This document shows, in pieces, positions 61,656 to 64,000 of a stretch of DNA of 64,000 bases. Made by a program: the position numbers and the translations under genes. The first letter of the stretch is position 1. Each line of letters begins with the position of its first letter. Below the pieces are notes generated by a model. That model made no database searches. It saw only the letters and a list, made by a program, of their open reading frames with translations, and was not told where the DNA came from. Where the stretch lies: contig NC_068349.1 in NCBI RefSeq assembly GCF_014633365.1, forward strand, positions 11,272,753 to 11,336,752, given 5' to 3'. The stretch comes from Diospyros lotus (Eukaryota; Streptophyta; Magnoliopsida; Ericales; Ebenaceae).

Positions 61656-62945
61656 GAGAGCCAAAGGTTCGAGGAACATGAGAAAGTAGGTAGAGAAGAT
61701 TATGAAAAACTTAAAAAGCTTTGGAAAGTACAAAAACCAATATTCGAGAGGCCATAGAACTCGAGAAATCCAAAAGAACTCTAGAGAGAATCCCTCAAAG
61801 TGAAAAAATAAAAGTTTGAAAATGTCTGTGACCCCTTTTTATAGGAAGAAACGATAAAACCCCAACAAATACTAACTACATAGTTAAAAAAAAAAAAAAA
61901 AAAACACTAGAAGATCATAGCTAGAGGATGAAAAAGAAGATCCCGTGAGAAGCCTATGAAAAAATGAAAGAATGCTCATTTGAGAGAGTCTTTGAAAGGA
62001 TAATCAAGCATACTTTTTTCATCGAGAAATTTTACAAAAAAAAAGTACGAAACAATTGATATGTTATAGGCCATAGCTTGAAGGATCAGGCCTAGGATAA
62101 AAGATCATAATCCCCAAAGAAGATAAGCAACAAAAATTTTGAGAGACTTTCTAGATGCAAAGGTCTCTTAGAGACCTCTCCCCGACTAAGTCCCACTAAG
62201 CAAGAGGGGGAAAGCTTCAGAAGACTCATAGATCTCCCAAAAACTTTTCTTGAATTGATTCTCACATAAGAAAGATGGAGGAATTCTCGAGAGATTCGTA
62301 GGTCTCCCAGAGACCTATCCCACATGGGTTTTCCAATAAAGACACGTGAACAAATAACACAAATAATCGAAAATCCCTCTGAGAATCTGGATAAAACTTA
62401 TTTATTAAAAATCTTAATTTTAGTCGATTTTGAAATATCAAGAATATTTATCTCAAACCCCCGCACTACTCTATAAATAGAAAAGCCATTATTCTAAAAA
62501 ATAGATACATCTCATACATACCAATTGAAGTTTTATATTTAATTATTTGACAATTTTTAATATCTAACTTGAGTATCGAAATGTTTGCATAGTTAGAAAC
62601 GTGTTGCCTCTATGATCATTCTCTTTCTTTAAGATTTCAAGTGACTTAACAAGGACTTTTCTTAACAAATAAATTTATTGTTGTGTTCAAGTATCAACAA
62701 TAATCTTTGTGATTATTTGCATTAAAAAAGATTTAAATTTTTTATATTTTTTTCTGATTAGATTTATTGGATCTCGTTTAGCTGTACTTTTGCTCTCTGC
62801 TCCTTGTACATCCTTATCCATACATGACACTACAATAATTTCATCAAGGGGCAAAAGTAACAAATCATATTCACTTGCAACGACCACAATCACGCCTTAA
62901 AACACAAGACAAACGTTTTGACAATTGAAAACATAGTTCCTCCCC
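61656..62945. other. Intergenic DNA downstream of the aquaporin gene
   Basis: The sequence continues from before the CACTA site (56.0-57.07 kb), is A-rich and has no convincing ORF. A TCTATAAATAGAAAAG TATA-like motif at about 62470-62485 followed by transcript-like sequence might be a retrotransposon LTR promoter, but no ends were found. Repeats of AGAGACCTCTCCC and AGAGACCTATCCC occur at 62169 and 62311. The 3' UTR and terminator of the aquaporin gene must lie in the last few hundred bases. Confidence 0.35.
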
Positions 62946-63972
62946 TTAAGGATAGGCATCGGAGGCTGGGATCGGGTCGTGTGACCCAATGAAGATGTCA
63001 CCATATATCAAGCCAGCCAACCCTCCACCAATAAGCGGGCCGACCCAGTAGATCCATATCTCCGAGAAGTCTCCCGCGACCACCGCTGGCCCAGATGACC
63101 GAGCCGGGTTCATCGAGCCACCACTGAATGGACCGGCGGCCAAAATGTTGGCACCAACGATGAACCCAATTGCTATGGGAGCAATGGTTCCGAGCGAGCC
63201 CTTCTTGGGGTCTGCAGCCGTGGCGTAGACTGTGTAAACCAGACCAAAAGTGATGACTATTTCCATCACCACCCCCTCCAATTTGCTCATCCCCGTAGCC
63301 ACCGCGTGCGTTGGAACGCTCTGCGAAACCCCACAACCATCATCACTTGATAATTCCTTTCATCTCATGTAAACGAAAGGTTAAACAACAGGTTTAGAGA
63401 CTTAATTACCATGCCGTTGGTGACGAACTCAAGGAGTAGACAAGCGACAATGGAGCCGAAAACTTGAGCAATCCAGTAGAAGACGCCGGTGAGGATGGTG
63501 ATGTTGCCGCCGATGGCCAAACCAAAGGTGACGGCTGGATTGAGGTGGCCGCCGGAGATGTTGGCTGCCATGGACACCCCCACGAAGAGCGCCAATGCAT
63601 GGGCCACGGCAACAGCCACCAGCCCTGCCGGATCCAAGGCTGCATCCGATGTGAGCTTATCTGCAACGTCATATACAATACATGATATTCATTATCCCCA
63701 CTCCCTATCTTAATTATTCTTTTATAAATTTCTTGTGATTTAATGTGAAGTTATTTATTCTTTTTACAGAATATTTAGATGAAAAAAGTTTGTGTGATCT
63801 TGGGAATGTTTGTCTAACAAAATCAACTGATGAGTTATCACTTACTGTAAGCTAATGCAGATCCAACACCAGCAAAGACAAAGAGAAGGGTGGCAATGAA
63901 CTCAGCCAGATAAGCCTTCAGTGACCCAACACTTAGAGAGTCACCAATGCTGCCAAGAGCCAACTTAACCAT
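62946..63972 (-). CDS. TIP2: Tonoplast intrinsic aquaporin, TIP2 class
   Basis: The minus-strand exons are 63972-63846, 63660-63410 and 63320-62946, with GT-AG introns and consistent phase, giving 250 residues, a usual TIP length. The protein starts [19 protein letters not shown] and spans six membrane helices. Two half-helix NPA motifs are at residues 83-85 (HLNPAVT) and 197-199 (SMNPARS). The selectivity filter matches the TIP2 pattern His-Ile-Gly-Arg: H63, an Ile in helix 5 (about I149), G194 and R200. TIP2 proteins sit in the vacuolar membrane and conduct water and ammonia. One oddity is Ser202 where the family has Phe (NPARSFGPA), a one-base TTT-to-TCT type change. The start codon fits the conserved MVK N-terminus. 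The promoter is beyond the window edge, with only 28 bp of leader seen. Confidence 0.95.
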
Positions 63973-64000
63973 TTTTTGCAGCACGAGTACAGGGAGCTAA

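Overview
This is nuclear DNA of a flowering plant, most likely a eudicot. The evidence is intron-containing genes of plant families, (CT)n-rich introns, AT-rich intergenic DNA and many nested plant transposable elements (Ty3/gypsy, Ty1/copia, Cassandra, Helitron, CACTA, hAT). The sequence alone does not identify the species. Four genes can be modelled completely: a PQT3/RBBP6-like E3 ubiquitin ligase gene (+, 15 coding exons, 17468-29585), two tandem genes for cytosolic ribosomal protein eL15 (+, 48470-50630 and 53330-55547), and a TIP2-class tonoplast aquaporin gene (-, 62946-63972).

Layout. 1-13700 is retrotransposon wreckage. A decayed Tat-type Ty3/gypsy element carries a complete nested Cassandra TRIM (1891-2532), a dispersed repeat (5208-7131), a MULE-like element and an array of ACTCGAGT palindromes, and probably ends in an LTR near 13216-13700. 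14491-16711 is a probable Helitron made of ~445-bp tandem repeats, with a solo LTR inside it. 16712-29585 is the E3 ligase gene, whose 4.3-kb intron 12 holds an LTR-like sequence and a 620-bp hAT element. 30806-34690 is an inverted, decayed copy of the 3' part of that gene, so about 26790-34690 forms a large imperfect palindrome centred near 30.8 kb. 35335-37206 is a second copy of the dispersed repeat and contains an array of ATCCGGAT palindromes. 37891-38823 is a 4 x 234-bp tandem repeat. 41609-43819 holds two truncated copia elements joined head to head. 44690-47850 is a direct-orientation pseudogene copy of exons 3-10 of the E3 ligase gene. 48.3-55.6 kb is the eL15 pair. 57075-61652 is a CACTA element with a 3.2-kb LTR-type insertion. 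The aquaporin gene closes the window.

The most unusual structure is the fate of the E3 ligase duplicate. Its 5' half (exons 3-10) and 3' half (exons 13-15 plus a tandemly amplified tail) survive as two non-overlapping fragments in opposite orientations. This suggests one ancestral duplicate gene broken by an inversion. The inverted half faces the intact gene and could form a long hairpin RNA on read-through. The intact genes show no operon-like relation to each other. The shared theme is duplication: the eL15 pair differs by one residue, its exon 3-exon 4 block looks homogenised by gene conversion, and its intron 2 has diverged.
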